Of a DNA stretch of 64,000 nucleotides, positions 50,401 to 61,881 are shown in pieces. The notes under the pieces are model-generated. The model was not told the DNA's origin and searched no databases. It saw nothing but the letters and a program-made list of their open reading frames with translations. Where the stretch lies: assembly GCF_002078875.1 (NCBI RefSeq), contig NC_034414.1, positions 32,813,619 through 32,877,618 on the forward strand, given 5' to 3'. The first letter of the stretch is position 1, and each line of letters opens with the position of its first letter. This DNA is from Numida meleagris. Its lineage: Eukaryota; Chordata; Aves; Galliformes; Numididae. The position numbers were made by a program, and so were the translations under genes.

Positions 50401-51717
50401 TGAAGCAGTGGTCAAAGGCATGAATCAATAACAACCTACAGGTTACTTAATAGGAACTAATGATATCTCAATTGAAATTGTTCTTCTGTCATTCATGGAA
50501 AAAAGACTTTGTTAGTGAAAACAAAGCAGTGAACATGAAAACTCATTTCTTGTAAAGTACACATTATAAACCATAGTTTTGATTATATTTTGGTAGAGAT
50601 TTTAGACTTTGCATTTCTGTTTGCTGAATATTCTGTGTTTAATTGCAAAATTATCATGTATTATGATTGAAGTAATTGGATTTAACACAGTGACTAGAGC
50701 ATAGGCATCACAACTGCCAAAGGTTATTTTAGAGCATCAAAAACGATTAGTATTCTGTGACATAGTAATGTCTAGTAAATATCCTCTACATAAATAATAC
50801 TGGTCCACAACTTCAGTTGAATAATTCTGGATATATTTTATATATACATATACACATATATAATAAGTAAATTGTATACGTTTTTTAGGACCTGACAGAA
50901 AATAACATAGTAGTGTGAGAATTATTCTCTGTATGTGTTTATATAACACACAAGTTTTAAGAGCAGGATATGGGCATGAAGCTGACAGGTACATCTGCCT
51001 TGTAGGAAATTCTTGACCTGTGAAAAAAAAAAAATTTCAGAATGTTTCAGAATAACCAGATTTTTTCACAGATAACCAGGGGAATGGCTCTAGTCAGTGT
51101 TAAGGACGGGAAGAGACTATAACAGAGGGAGACAACAGCAAAAGTGACTAGGCTGGACTTTCTAGTTACTATTAACTTGCTATGTTCAACCAACCTCTGA
51201 GCACATACTTTAACATATCCATTGCTGTCATCCTGTTTTCCCACACTTCAGTAGGGAGCTCAGTGTCTTTTCTCCAGTCACTGTTCCCTGCAGCCTGACT
51301 GCTCCATTATTGCCTCAAGCATTGCTTCCCTAAGCCCAGCCATCAAGGGTGATATCTACAGAACTAGAATACAGACCCTGTCCCTCCTGTCTTCTTCCTA
51401 CATGAGCTGGAGTTGAGGTATTGTTGGAAAAACTATTCAGAGGCAGTGAAACAGAAGTCTGGTGGAGGGATGGAATGTTGTAGTAGGAATCCACTGTGGA
51501 GAAAGAAAAAATGAGCAGCAAGGGAAGAGTAAGAAAGCACCCCCAGTAAGGACTTAGACCAAAGAAATATTAAATCACTGGGCTGGCAAAAAATCTTTGG
51601 ATCAACATTTTAAACATACACAAGAGAGATTTCCCTTGTTAAAACTTACAGGGCATTGTAGAAACTGAAACTAGAATAAGGGAATCTAGGTAAGAATTTA
51701 AGTTCTGTGGATGGTTT
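47466..51717 (+). other. DPH6: Start of next DPH6 intron
   Basis: The intron begins GTAGCT at 47466 and no further DPH6 exon is recognised before the window ends, so it is at least 16.5 kb. This first part is AT-rich. A degraded CR1 tail (GAATCATAGAATCATAGAAA) is at about 50306-50325 and a TA-rich microsatellite at about 50828-50865. A minus frame at 48229-48537 (about 102 codons) is unrecognised. Confidence 0.7.
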
Positions 51718-52262
51718 TGTGGTTTAACCTGGCAGGTGGCTAAGCACCACGCAGTTGTTTGCTCACTCCTCCCCCTTCCCAGTGTAAGGGAGGGAGAGAA
51801 CTGAGAAAAAAACACAAAGTAGAACTAATGGGTTGAGATAAAACTAATTACTAAGACAGAGAAAAGGAGAAGGATAATAGTTATGACTACATATATATAA
51901 ATATATATGAATGTATATAACAAGTGATGCACAAATAATTGCTCACCATTCCCCCACCCAATGCTCATTCAGCCCCTGAGTGGTGGAAATGATCCAGATG
52001 AACTCCTACCCCTTTCAAAACTCCCTCCACGTGATGTCATATGTTACAGAATATCCCTTTGGCCACTTTAAGTCAGCTGTCCTAATTCTGTCCCAGCTTC
52101 TCAGGCCTTTCACTGAGAAAGGCCTTGGCCCTGTGCAACACTGCTTGGCAGGAACTATAAACATTGGAGTGTTATCAATATTGTATTTCTCCTAGAACAA
52201 ACACATTGCATCATACCAGACACTCTGTAGAAAACAATTCCATCTCAGCTGAAACTCAGACA
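51718..52262 (-). mobile_element. Diverged ERVL-type LTR
   Basis: The plus strand starts TGTGGTTTAACCTGGCAGG and continues CTAAGCACCACGCAG, TTGCTCACTCCTCCCCC, then AACAAGTGATGCACAA, TTGCTCACCATTCCCCCACC, ACGTGATGTCATATG, ATATCCCTTTGGCCACTTTA, and ends near CATCTCAGCTGAAACTCAGACA. This is the antisense of a widespread avian ERVL-group LTR whose sense start I recall as a 'TGTCCTGGTTTCAGCTGGGAT'-type sequence. A TA-rich microsatellite has expanded inside it (about 51888-51920). No internal retroviral sequence or second LTR is nearby, so it is a solo LTR. No matching target duplication was found, which fits its divergence. Ends are accurate to perhaps 10 bp. Confidence 0.8.
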
Positions 52263-52679
52263 GAAGGACAGGAAAGTTTTCATTGTTATTAAGTAGTGTT
52301 TGTTGTAGAAATTACAGTTAAGGGAAGCAGTAGTTAAAATCGAAAGATAAAACAGTGCTGTAAAAACATGATAAAGACAAAGACAATTATGCAAACAAAT
52401 AATCAAATCCAAAACCTAGGAAAAATAATAGGAATTAACAAATACAAGTGCCAGCCATCAGCAGCTTCCAACACTCCATTTTTAAGGTACTCTCCTTCCA
52501 CAGTCCCCTTAGGAGTCCTAATAAAAAGTAAGCTCTCACCAGCATACTTTGCAATATTTTGACACCTCCTTGATATCTTCATGGAGCTTCTTTAATATAC
52601 TTAGTCAGAAATAGTAACAATTGTGTGGTAGTGTGAAGGAACAGTTTCTGCCTAATACAGTAGTTAACATTTTAAGTAG

Positions 52680-52731
52680 CCCCCCCCCCTCAAAAAAAAA
52701 AGAAAAAAAAATTAAAAAAAAAAAAAGCTTA
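52680..52731. repeat. C10 followed by A-rich low-complexity tract
   Basis: Ten C residues at 52680-52689, then a short spacer and interrupted A runs to about 52731. Confidence 0.9.
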
Positions 52732-53855
52732 TAGCATTGCTAAAACTTTCTGGAAAAAGAGCTGACAGACTCCCAATTAAGTCTCATCTTGTGTTTTTCT
52801 TTACTTTGCATCTTTTAATGACAGTGTCATGTAATATGATAATTTTAAAAGCAGTTTTGCTAACTCATTCAGCAGAGTAATCAATAGAAAAAAGTAAGGC
52901 AGATGGGTTGTAGTCCATTTATATTGGGTGGGACAGATGGCATTATTGGTATATGGAAATATTCCAAATAATTATTGTATAATGTTATAACAGTGAGTAT
53001 GCCTGCAAAATTTTATTAATTTACTTTGTGTACACTCTAAATTCAATAGAGGTTGAGTTGTGCTGTTTGAATACAGCTCTCACTATGTTTAGTTCAAATC
53101 TGAATCCAGCCCCTACCTGCTTTTTCCACTCCCCATGGGCTTTCCTTGTGGAATCATTCCTGCAGTATTTTGTTAGTGTATTTGAAGTGGTGGATTACAC
53201 ATCTGTCTGTGCTGCAGACTCTGCTAGATTATTTGAGATGGACAAGATCATGACTACATGTTTTATGCCTCACAATATCTACTTTTGTCATTCTTAATTA
53301 TATGAGGAAGAAACATGCTGTGGTGTATCAAGATTTCAGGCACTCAGGCTTGTTTAACGGCTGTGTTAACTATCTGAAGTTATCTCTGATTTCTTTTCTA
53401 TAAAAAGAAAAATGTATAGGGAAATACTTTAACATATTCGGTACAAAATGTTTTGTTACCACCACAAAGTTTTGGATTGTCTGTATTTGTAAGTGAACTG
53501 AAATGACTGGTGAAGGGATATTTGGAAAATTTTGATGAAACAGTGAACACAACATTTTTTGTTAAGAATTGAAGACAGAATTACATAGAAATTTAGTGTT
53601 TCGTGTAATTGCAGGATTTATTAATAGCTCTAAGACCGTAAAATGTACTTTTTACTTCAGCAATTCATTTTATACATTTTTTTCAGATGATAATATTGTA
53701 AATTAATTCCATTTTCCATTCCTAATTATTTTAGTAGTCTGCTCCCACTGTATTTTTCTGTCCTCATCTTTTTTATTTTTTTTCATCCTCTTTCTCCGGT
53801 AAATTCCTGATCAAATGTAAAACAAACTTCAAAAATTCTTCTGTGTACTTTCCTC

Positions 53856-53886
53856 TTTTTTTTTTTTTTTTTGGGGGGGGGGGGGG
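53856..53886. repeat. T17 joined to G14 homopolymer tract
   Basis: Seventeen T (53856-53872) followed directly by fourteen G (53873-53886), then AGGG. The G run could form a G-quadruplex on the coding strand. Lengths may be affected by sequencing error. Confidence 0.9.
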
Positions 53887-56330
53887 AGGGATTCCATGGC
53901 TGTTTCAAATCCAGCAAAGAGTGCTACAGCTGACTTTCATTCTGAGGTGATGGAAGAAAGATTTGCAGTATTTTATCTGATATATGTTTTGAATGGATTC
54001 CTTGCTTATTTCAGCACTGGGCATCTTGATGCCAGCTTTAACTATCTAAATGTAAACCCCTTTTGCCAGATATATAAAGCGTTCAGATGTCAAAAGATGT
54101 AATCATCTAAGGGCCTCTGGATCCCCTGCACTGTGTCTTCCTTGACACTCCTGTAAATACCATTCCTACTACTCTGTGTCTTTCCTCTTTGCCTAAGGAA
54201 GACTGCAGTCTCAAGTTAGTTAACAAGTAAACAAGTTAACTCCAGATCCAGAAGCTGTCTAGCTATGTGCAGCTGTTTCTGCAGTAATTACGTCTTCAGT
54301 GCAGTCGTTTAGAATGGCATCATGGATCTGTGAAACAGCACTGTGTTGTGTTGTTCAGATGTGCACATATTATTTGGAGCATACAGAGCATGAGTTTAAA
54401 TAAATTAATGCATTCCCTATTCTAAGTAGAACATAAATAGATTATGCTCAAATAGCGGAATTCAATGCTTGTTAGCACTCCAATAGATTGGACAGAGATT
54501 TAAGATTCTCTTTACCTATGGTAAAGTTACTGTATAACTTAAATACGAATAAAAGAACAAACATTTCAGTGAGTGGGTATGTACTTTTTCACCATCCTGA
54601 GCAGATTTTTAAGTCTGTAGTATTCAGGTACATGTTTTTGTATATTTTATCGTACGTCTGAGTTAGTATTTCTGTTGTTAAATTTCCAAATAGTTCTGTA
54701 AATTCTGTGCCCGATGCACAGTAGTGCAGGTAATACTAGTTTAAGTGGTCTCCTTATGTTACTTGCTTCTTGAACAGAATAGTAAAAATTTAAGAAGTAA
54801 ACGAATTTTATGAAGGTATAAATGGTAGATTAAAACCTCGCTAAATTTATACTGCAAAGAAATCTTTCTTGGATGAATTAATGTAATTAATCATTTTAGC
54901 AAAAGAAAACAATGTTTTCGGAAATGATTGCCTATCAAAAATTCCACGGAAAGAAAATATGTTTCTGTTTTCCTTTTTTGTCTCATCAAGTTTGTAACAT
55001 TTATTTTGCTACTATGCTATTTTGAGTGTTTTACAGTTTGATATATTAAAATGGCCTTCTTTTATGGCCCATGTTAAGAAGACACGGTGCATTCAAACAG
55101 CACACTGGTACTGGGTCTTTCATCTCGTGCCTAGTGCATTTCATTTCCCCCGTGTTAGGATTAAACAAAGCTTTTGTATTCATTTGAAGCAACTGTAATG
55201 AGAATACTTAACACCGGTCAAATGCAGATAGTGGAACTCCGGAGGTCCTTGAAAATATTCTGCCTTTTGACACTGGGCCACAATGGGAGGTGAAAGTATT
55301 ACCCTTTTCTTTTACATAAGAAAAAAAAAAAAGATTACTCTATTTGTAATATTCATGGAACCTTGATGAATTTTAAAAAGGAATATAGGTGACACAAAGT
55401 AAAATGAAGCAGTGCACATGTTTTTACTAAAGCTATCGTTAGAAATTGAATATATATTCATAAGCATATGATTGCCTAATGTTCTAAGCAGTGTACATGA
55501 GTTTAACCTGTTGTAGAACATAAACATAAAATATGAGCAACTTAAGATAAGAAGAGGGAGGATTTGTTGTGTGAATGTTTTTGTGGACAGATAGAGATAC
55601 AATCAAATCCTCAGCTGGTATAAGTCACAGTAACTCTCTGATTTCCATGAAGTGATTTACACTAGCTTATTTGCCATTTATAGGTAATATATACATACAT
55701 ATGAACTTTGTTTTTCAGTTAGACACAGTGAAGAAACACATGTCAAGTTACTGAGGGTGGTAAAGAGCCTAGTTCATCCAGGTTGACTGATCTTCCCCTG
55801 CAGCAGTCCCTTTATATGAGTTTTTTTGAGTGATTCTTCATCTCCTTTGCTGAAAATATTAATTCTGCTTTGAGCCTGTCACTTTTGTGCTAAGCAGGAG
55901 GGCATATACACATCTAGTATTATGCACAGACCAGAGCCTCTGGTCCAAAGTCTTACATTTGATGGCTGTGAAAGCCATTAGCAGGATTGCAGCCTCAAGG
56001 CTGGTACCTGTTGTCAGTGCCTCTGTAGAGAGGGTAGGATGCCATTCTGGTTGAAAAGTGATCAAGGTCCTACTTTAACTCAAGAGACTTCCCTGTTCAA
56101 CTGTATTCCTAATTGCAAGTAGGGCATTTTAAATCCCCCCCAACAAAGGAAGAAACCTCAGGACATTCATCAGGGTCTTTTTCTGTCCTTGTCTGGATGA
56201 GTTAATCCTGTTGATAAGGACCAAAAGAACAGCCAGCTTACCATCCCAATTTTCAGTGACATTTTTACTAACAACTCCCCTAAATCCTTACTGTCTTCTA
56301 GTGGAAATACTTCCTTGCTATTACACAGTA

Positions 56331-56480
56331 TGAGGGATGCTCCAAACGTAATGCGTCCTATTTAATAATGTTGGCCCACAGTGCCAGAGGTGGATGTTGG
56401 TGGTATGGCAATAGAGTTTAAAACTTCCTGCCAATATTCCATTCATTTTTGTTGCTGCATGGCTACTTATAAACATCAAA
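56331..56480 (+). mobile_element. Mariner 5' fragment
   Basis: After a TA dinucleotide (56329-56330) the sequence TGAGGGATGCTCCAAACG, then TAATGCGTCCTATTTAA is the same terminal repeat seen (inverted) at the right end of the 61291-61879 mariner. It is followed by the same leader: GGCCCACAGTGCCAGAGG, then AATATTCCATTCATTTTTGT, matching the complement of 61690-61790. A broken transposase start (KTSCQYSIHFCCCMA-like) is readable. Homology stops around 56480 and the 3' terminal repeat was not found. Confidence 0.75.
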
Positions 56481-56929
56481 GCAAAACAAAAAATATTTAT
56501 CTTTTTTTGTACTCCACTTCCAAACAAGTATGTCAGGCATCCTGAAAGTGAACTAACATTATTCTGAAATCCATTTAAATGTTTCTGTAACAAAAATAAG
56601 CAATGCTAATTGGTCCATGCTCAGTAACATGCATGCCAGCTCAGCAGTGGACAATCACTTTCACCTTCCTCTCTGTATTTATTCATCTTCATGGATAAAA
56701 AATAAAACCATTACCAGCTGATATGATATATGTGTATAGCTCTTGTTGATCCTTTAGTTGTAACACAATGATCACAGCTGGTAATGCTTGAAATCTAACA
56801 TTTTTAGACAGTACTCAGTGGTAATATTATGTAGGTCTTTATGCATCTCATTTATAACCACCTTTGTGGAAACATCCTGACCACCTCCTGCTGTTGACAA
56901 AGTAGTTACTTCTGCGTAGTTCTCAATAA

Positions 56930-57115
56930 AGAAGCAATTAATAAAGTTGTTGTATGTATTATTTTATTTTATTCATTTTGTTATATTTAGTTAGTTAGTT
57001 TAGTTTATATTTATTTTAGTTTTTTACTAATATTTTTTGTCATTTTATTTATTTAGTTATTTATAAAGAACCTATTAATAAAGTTATTAATGAAGTTGTT
57101 TTTAATAAATTAATG
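56930..57115. repeat. AT-rich low-complexity region with repeated TTAATAAAGTT words
   Basis: Nearly pure A/T stretch with TTTTATTTTATT and TTAGTTAGTTAGTTTAG runs, bracketed by imperfect copies of TTAATAAAGTTGTT (56938) and TTAATAAAGTTATT (about 57075). Confidence 0.7.
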
Positions 57116-59109
57116 AAGAAGTCTGTAGAGGAAAGTTTACACATTAACTGATGAAAATACTAATTTTCAATAATTTCTAGTTAGTTCAATAACTTAGGTT
57201 AAGTTTTGTCCTAATTTGTCAAATGTATATTTGCATGGAATTCTAGATATCTGTTCTATAGTGCATGATCTCTCTATGCATGTTCTACACAGGGAAGACG
57301 TGTGTATATACATATATATTTTCATTTCATTTTCATATGTTTTCATTGTCCCATCCTTCCCATATACATATACATGCATATAGATAAATATATAAAAAAT
57401 GTACACAAACAAATCCATGAATATATATTTGTAATTTTTCAACTTTTAATTAGCATGTATATTAAAATCTGTTAAACAAAGGCCATTTATTAAAAAATTT
57501 CCATGCTCTTGTACATGGGTTCATCTGCATGTAAGAGTTAATATCCCATTAAATTTCTCAGTAGTAAGTATCCTCACCATCAGGAGAACTGTGCTTTCCA
57601 TATGCGTAATTCCAGTAACTGTTAAGAAGTTATGCATAACTCAAGCTTTGGGTGTCTGAAATTAGCTATCCTGAAATTCTTGTCATGAGTGGATATGCTA
57701 TGTCTAGCTGGCTTATAATTAATTTCCATAGTTACCAGGTGTGGGCACAGCCAGGACAGCTGACCCAAATGCATATATATCATATTACTTATATAGGTGG
57801 CTGTCTCAATGAGTGAAAGTATGGCAGTTCATAGGAGTTTAGTAGTGTCACCGGAATTTCCAAATTGTTTTTCTCCTGGCTCTAACAGCATCACAGTTTT
57901 GTTCAAAGCATACTGCAAAATTTAATTACAGGTTTAACAGCAGTAACTAAATATGCTGTACGTCTACAGGAGAACATATGACTTAGAATATGTGAAGTAA
58001 AAGACAAAACTTTGTTTGAAAATTGCCTCAACAGATCGAGTTCAAAATCCAGAAGAAAAGCAGACTTTCAAAGAAAACATATTTTCAATCAAGATCTGAA
58101 ATTTAAATTCTAAGTTATAAAAACAGCTATCCTTAATGGCCAGAAAGTAGATTTTGATCATTAACTTTTTCCCATTCTCTGTCCCATTTGGGTACACATT
58201 CTTAAATAATTTTCAAGTAGAATCTTTCCATCTTGAACGTCCTTAATTCAGTTCAACTGTCTTTCCTAAGTGCTTATTTTTGACACTAGACATGAAGAGT
58301 AAAACCCTCAGTGACAGTCTGTGATCATGTTTCATGTGGCAGATTTCATTTGCTTTCAGTTTATATTGCTATCAATTTACGACTTTGTTCCTTAAGTAGT
58401 TATCTTCTTTTCCACATTGTAACTGATATATTGAATGATGTATGTTTGAGAGGTATTTCAAGGAATCTTAGCTCCAGTCGTTAACTGGTTATCTCTTGGC
58501 TCAGGAACCTTTAGTTTGTTGAGAAGAAGTTAATATTTTTAAAGCAAATAAAAAAGCTTTTCAATGTGTAATTATTTTCTTACCAATTTTACATTTTCCT
58601 ACCCTTTTGAGTATCTAGCACGCAGTGCTGGAATTTGCATTTAGCTCTGCAGGAATTTCTATAAATATTATTATTACCAAGGAGTAAAGCAAAAATCAAA
58701 GTGAATTTTTAGTACAATAGTGAGATACAGGAAGGTGCAATTGCAGTAACAGCAGCCTGCATTATTGTATAGAGCTAACTCACAGCTTGACAGAAAGTCC
58801 CTGCTGGGGAGGAAATGTAGGGGAACTGGAAGGACTTTGCTGCAGCTGCGCCCTACTGCTAAGAACCTGTAACCTGTTTCTTTTTTATTAATGCTTACTG
58901 TTAAGATATTTTGCTTCCAAAATTATATCTGTAAGTGTGAGAACACATAAAAGGCAGTACAACAGTTACCTGTTTAAAAATTTAAAACTATCAGCAAGGG
59001 ATATTAAAGGCCATGATGAGTAAGATGGTTGCCTTCTCATTGTGGGTATTCAGTTCAGGCACAGCAGCACTGGTGGAGTGTAAATAGTGGCTAAAACAGA
59101 TTTCTTAGC
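57116..59109. other. Intron stretch with no recognised gene
   Basis: AT-rich, with TATA-type simple repeats at about 57303-57430. A GC-richer patch at 58735-58870 contains TTGACAG and CAGCTG words and might be regulatory; nothing firmer can be said. Confidence 0.45.
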
Positions 59110-59205
59110 TTTAGAAGCTTTTACAGCCAGGAGGCATCTTCAGATCATTTAGTCTGACCTGTATATCACAAGCCATTACATTTCACCTAGGTATTCCTAT
59201 TTTGA
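59110..59205 (-). mobile_element. Ancient CR1-like 3' end
   Basis: The plus strand reads TTTTACAGCCAGGAGGC, then AGATCATTTAGTCTGACC, then TGTATATCACAAGCC, then TTTCACCTAG. This corresponds to the antisense 3' end of an ancient CR1 group well preserved in turtles and crocodilians ('CCAGAAGGGACCATTATGATCATCTAGTCTGACC' type), as remembered. It is interrupted immediately to the right by the younger sense CR1. Confidence 0.55.
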
Positions 59206-59212
59206 GTGTACT

Positions 59213-59480
59213 TAGACTAAAATACAGCTACCTAAAAGGAGGTTATAGCAAGAAGGAAGGTTTTGGTCTATTTTCTCAGGTAACAAGTGATAGGGCACGA
59301 GGAAACAGCCTCATGTTGTGCCAGGAGAGGTTTAAATTGGATATTAGGAAGATTTTCTTAATCAAGAGGGTGGTGGTAGGCATTCAAATGGGCTGCCCAG
59401 GGAAGTGGTACAGTACCCATTCCTGGAGGTATTTTAAGAGATGTGTGGGCATGGTTCTAAGAGACATGGGATGGGGCAGA
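59213..59480 (+). mobile_element. CR1 LINE fragment, end of ORF2 and start of 3' region
   Basis: A plus frame at 59202-59555 includes KYSYLKGGYSKKEGFGLFSQ, VTSDRARGNSLMLCQERFKL and DIRKIFLIKRVVV, matching the end of CR1 ORF2 (compare 38204-38422 on the minus strand, which encodes [20 protein letters not shown]). After a frameshift the nucleotide match continues through GGGCTGCCCAGGGAAGTGG and TTCCTGGAGGTATTTTAAGA to about 59480. The 3' octamer tail is absent, so the copy is truncated at both ends. Confidence 0.85.
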
Positions 59481-61288
59481 CCATCTTCAGCACAAGACCA
59501 AGCCTGGAAGGTGGTGCAGTGGTTGGAAGCCAGCTCTCTTCACTGCTGTCTATAGCTCCATCTCTCTGCCAATGCTCTACACTGACTTAAATGCAAAGAT
59601 GGAGGACCCTGTGTCTTCTGGGTTGGTGGCAACAGCTAGGCTCCAGTGCCACTGAGAGATCTGTAATACTTTTCTGGCTTTTGTCTGACTTGGTAGAGAC
59701 TCACCCATCTGTCTCTGCCTTATCAGTTCTGACCAAGTTGGTGTAGAGCTCAAGGTGGTGCTTGTCACTAGGGCTGGTTGCTGTTTTGACTGATTGTGAT
59801 CTCAGGTGCCTTCTGCTCCAATCTGCAGTTTGATTAGAGCCACTTTCTTGGTTAAAACCAACTTCATATATGTCCTAGTGCTCCTCAGCTTGAGATTGCC
59901 CAGACTGAGAGAAGAGAGGGACCAGAGGTCTGATGTCAATTTGTGTTTTAGTGTTTCCTCTCAAACTACCTTGAAAAGCTAAAATAATTTCTTTTTAAGG
60001 AAACTCCCACATTGATAAGCCCAGAAAGCAGAAGTGTTAGCCTAGTTATTACAGACTTTTCATGCTGTCTTTGTTCAGGCTTTTACTTGTTTATTTCTTT
60101 TAGAGACTTGTTCAAAGCTGACTATATCTTAATGGAAATGCGATACTGATTGCTTTTATTTTGATCATGTTGCAGAACTTGCAGTGTGCCTTCTTAGTGT
60201 CCCAACTGAAAGGATTAAAAAAAACAGATCAAATAATAGAAAAGAGAAGCAAAATTAACAAGCAAATGATATCATTATATACTAAATATAATCAACAGAG
60301 AGCTTATAAGGTTGTGTCTTTAATTTCAGATGAGCCTTTTGTCTGTCACACAGAAGTGAAGAAAATGTATTCCACTTCTTGAAGCCTCTGTTGCTGGTTA
60401 GGGTAAAAGAATACCAAGTTGCTAAATTATTCTGCTTGAGTGATGTAAACTATAGATTGTATATAGTTATTGATCTGATTTCTTACAAACTCTCTCTTTT
60501 CAAAGGCTTCCACATTTGCTTTTCTTGTTTTAAATAAAGCTCAGATATACTTACAGTAGTACTATTCAGAAACCATTCATCATGAAAGTTTTGATTCTAT
60601 AGGCTTAAATATACCCTCCATGTCCCCCCAAAACTGTCTTGACTTCTAAAATCAAATTTATCAGATTTATTGTGCAATTTACTCCCTAAGAGTGCTTACT
60701 GGTATGGTAGAGGTTATATTATGTTAGTTAATTTTTGTGGTAGTTTCTTCTGATAGGGTATGGTAGTCAACCAAATATAAGATTTTAGCCTTGAAAAATT
60801 TAGTAGATAGAAATGTATAGATTTCTGATTTTATATATTATTGATGGAACGGTTTAAAGTAAGCTCTTTTTTCACCCACAAAAAGCCTTTGGCAAAAGCT
60901 AAGCTGTTATGCTTGGCATATTAACTGCTGACCATTTCATATCTAATAATTAAATTTGCATCACTACCATACCTGTATGTAGAATTATTCACAATTATTA
61001 TCAAGAAAGCATTTATTTTACTTTACTTTACTTACTTTTTACTTAATTTCACGTTAATTTTACTTATTCTTTCTTAATTATTTTTTCAATTGCCAACTTG
61101 TGGAAATATATGGAGAGATCACATTAATTTGAAGTCCACTAGAAGAAGAAAAATTGGTTAAAAGTACCCTTAGAAATGGTATTGCCCTTATATTTTTTCA
61201 TGTTTCTGTTTCTGAAAGAGAAGTGAAGACTGCACACGCACACACAAAAAAATCTGCAAACTGTGTTATCAGATGCTGAAACAAAACG
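59481..61288. other. Intron stretch with no recognised gene
   Basis: A less AT-rich patch continues to about 59950 (CACTGAGAGATCTG, TTCTGACCAAGTTGGTG) without identifiable homology; minus frame 59577-59768 is unrecognised. From 60000 it is AT-rich. A (TTTAC)n-like tract lies at 61011-61080. Confidence 0.45.
61011..61080. repeat. (TTTAC)n-like simple repeat
   Basis: Imperfect tandem TTTAC/TTACT units such as TTTTACTTTACTTTACTTAC with decayed copies on the right. Confidence 0.8.
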
Positions 61289-61290
61289 TA

Positions 61291-61879
61291 GGTCATTTTG
61301 AAAGTAATGACTCCTAGATATTTCATGGAATCTACAACAGATACAAAGAACACAATAACACTATTTGATAGAGCAAATTCTCAGCTACAAAGCGTGGTTT
61401 TTCAACATAGTCACCATAATTAGCTATGCATTTTTGCCAGCAATGATCAAGAGCTTGCATGCTGCACTCCTAAAAATCGGCACCAGCAGTTCTTGTTGTT
61501 ACCGCTCCAGAAATGCACTTCACTGTGATCACATCCACTGTTTGGTCTCCATAAACATCTGGAAAGCATGGATGAATGCAGGTGGGCGCTATTTGTTCCA
61601 GAAGGAGGAATTCAGTGACACACCATTGCTTCATACGCACTTCCATGTCAGGTGGCATTTTGTCAGACTGCCACTCTGCTGTCATCTGTCGCATGGCAAC
61701 AAAATGTAACAGAATATTGGTGGGAAGGTTTGGCCTCAACTACCATACTACCAACGTCTGCCTCTGGCATAGTGGTCCAACTTCATAAAATAGGAGTGTC
61801 AACGGTTTACGGTTGGAATACCAATAACCAAAAATCATAAAACCATGACAAGGAGGCATTACTTTTGGAGCAGCCATTG
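61291..61879 (-). mobile_element. Internally deleted mariner transposon with both ends
   Basis: The element is bounded by TA dinucleotides (61289-61290 and 61880-61881), the mariner target duplication. The left end starts GGTCATTTTGAAAGTAATGA and the right end finishes GCATTACTTTTGGAGCAGCC plus ATTG. These are inverted repeats sharing the core AAAGTAATG. On the minus strand the transposase N-terminus is readable at 61739-61470: LPTNILLHFVAMRQMTAEWQ, MPPDMEVRMKQWCVTEFLLL, then VYGDQTVDVITV, close to the Galluhop/Mos1-like mariners of birds. The catalytic part is deleted: the frame passes from this N-terminal segment straight into 3' flank sequence. It is about 530 bp of mariner, carrying a 54 bp LTR-derived insertion at 61797-61850. 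Dead copy, formerly mobilisable. Confidence 0.88.
61797..61850 (-). mobile_element. 54 bp miniature LTR inserted in the mariner
   Basis: The segment starts TGTCAACGGTTTACGG and ends AAAATCATAAAACCATGACA, so it has the same TGTCA/TGACA termini as the solo LTR at 13973-14479. Its last 36 bp (61815-61850) are identical to that LTR's last 36 bp (14444-14479), and its first 18 or so match the LTR's other end. The middle of about 450 bp is missing. It is flanked by AGGAG on both sides (61792-61796 and 61851-61855), a perfect 5 bp target duplication. Removing the insert and one AGGAG restores a mariner terminus like that at 56331. Read on its own this looks like a complete insertion of a tiny LTR, or a full solo LTR that lost its middle. 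Confidence 0.85.
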
Positions 61880-61881
61880 TA

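Larger units (their letters stand above)
52270..56328. other. Intron stretch with simple repeats only
   Basis: AT-rich intron with the C10/A-rich tract at 52680-52731 and the T17G14 tract at 53856-53886. Short frames (53028-53297, 53896-54102, 55312-55602 minus) are unrecognised. Confidence 0.5.

Noticed and set aside
61365..61840. Several overlapping plus-strand frames
   Set aside because: They are antisense shadows of the mariner transposase.
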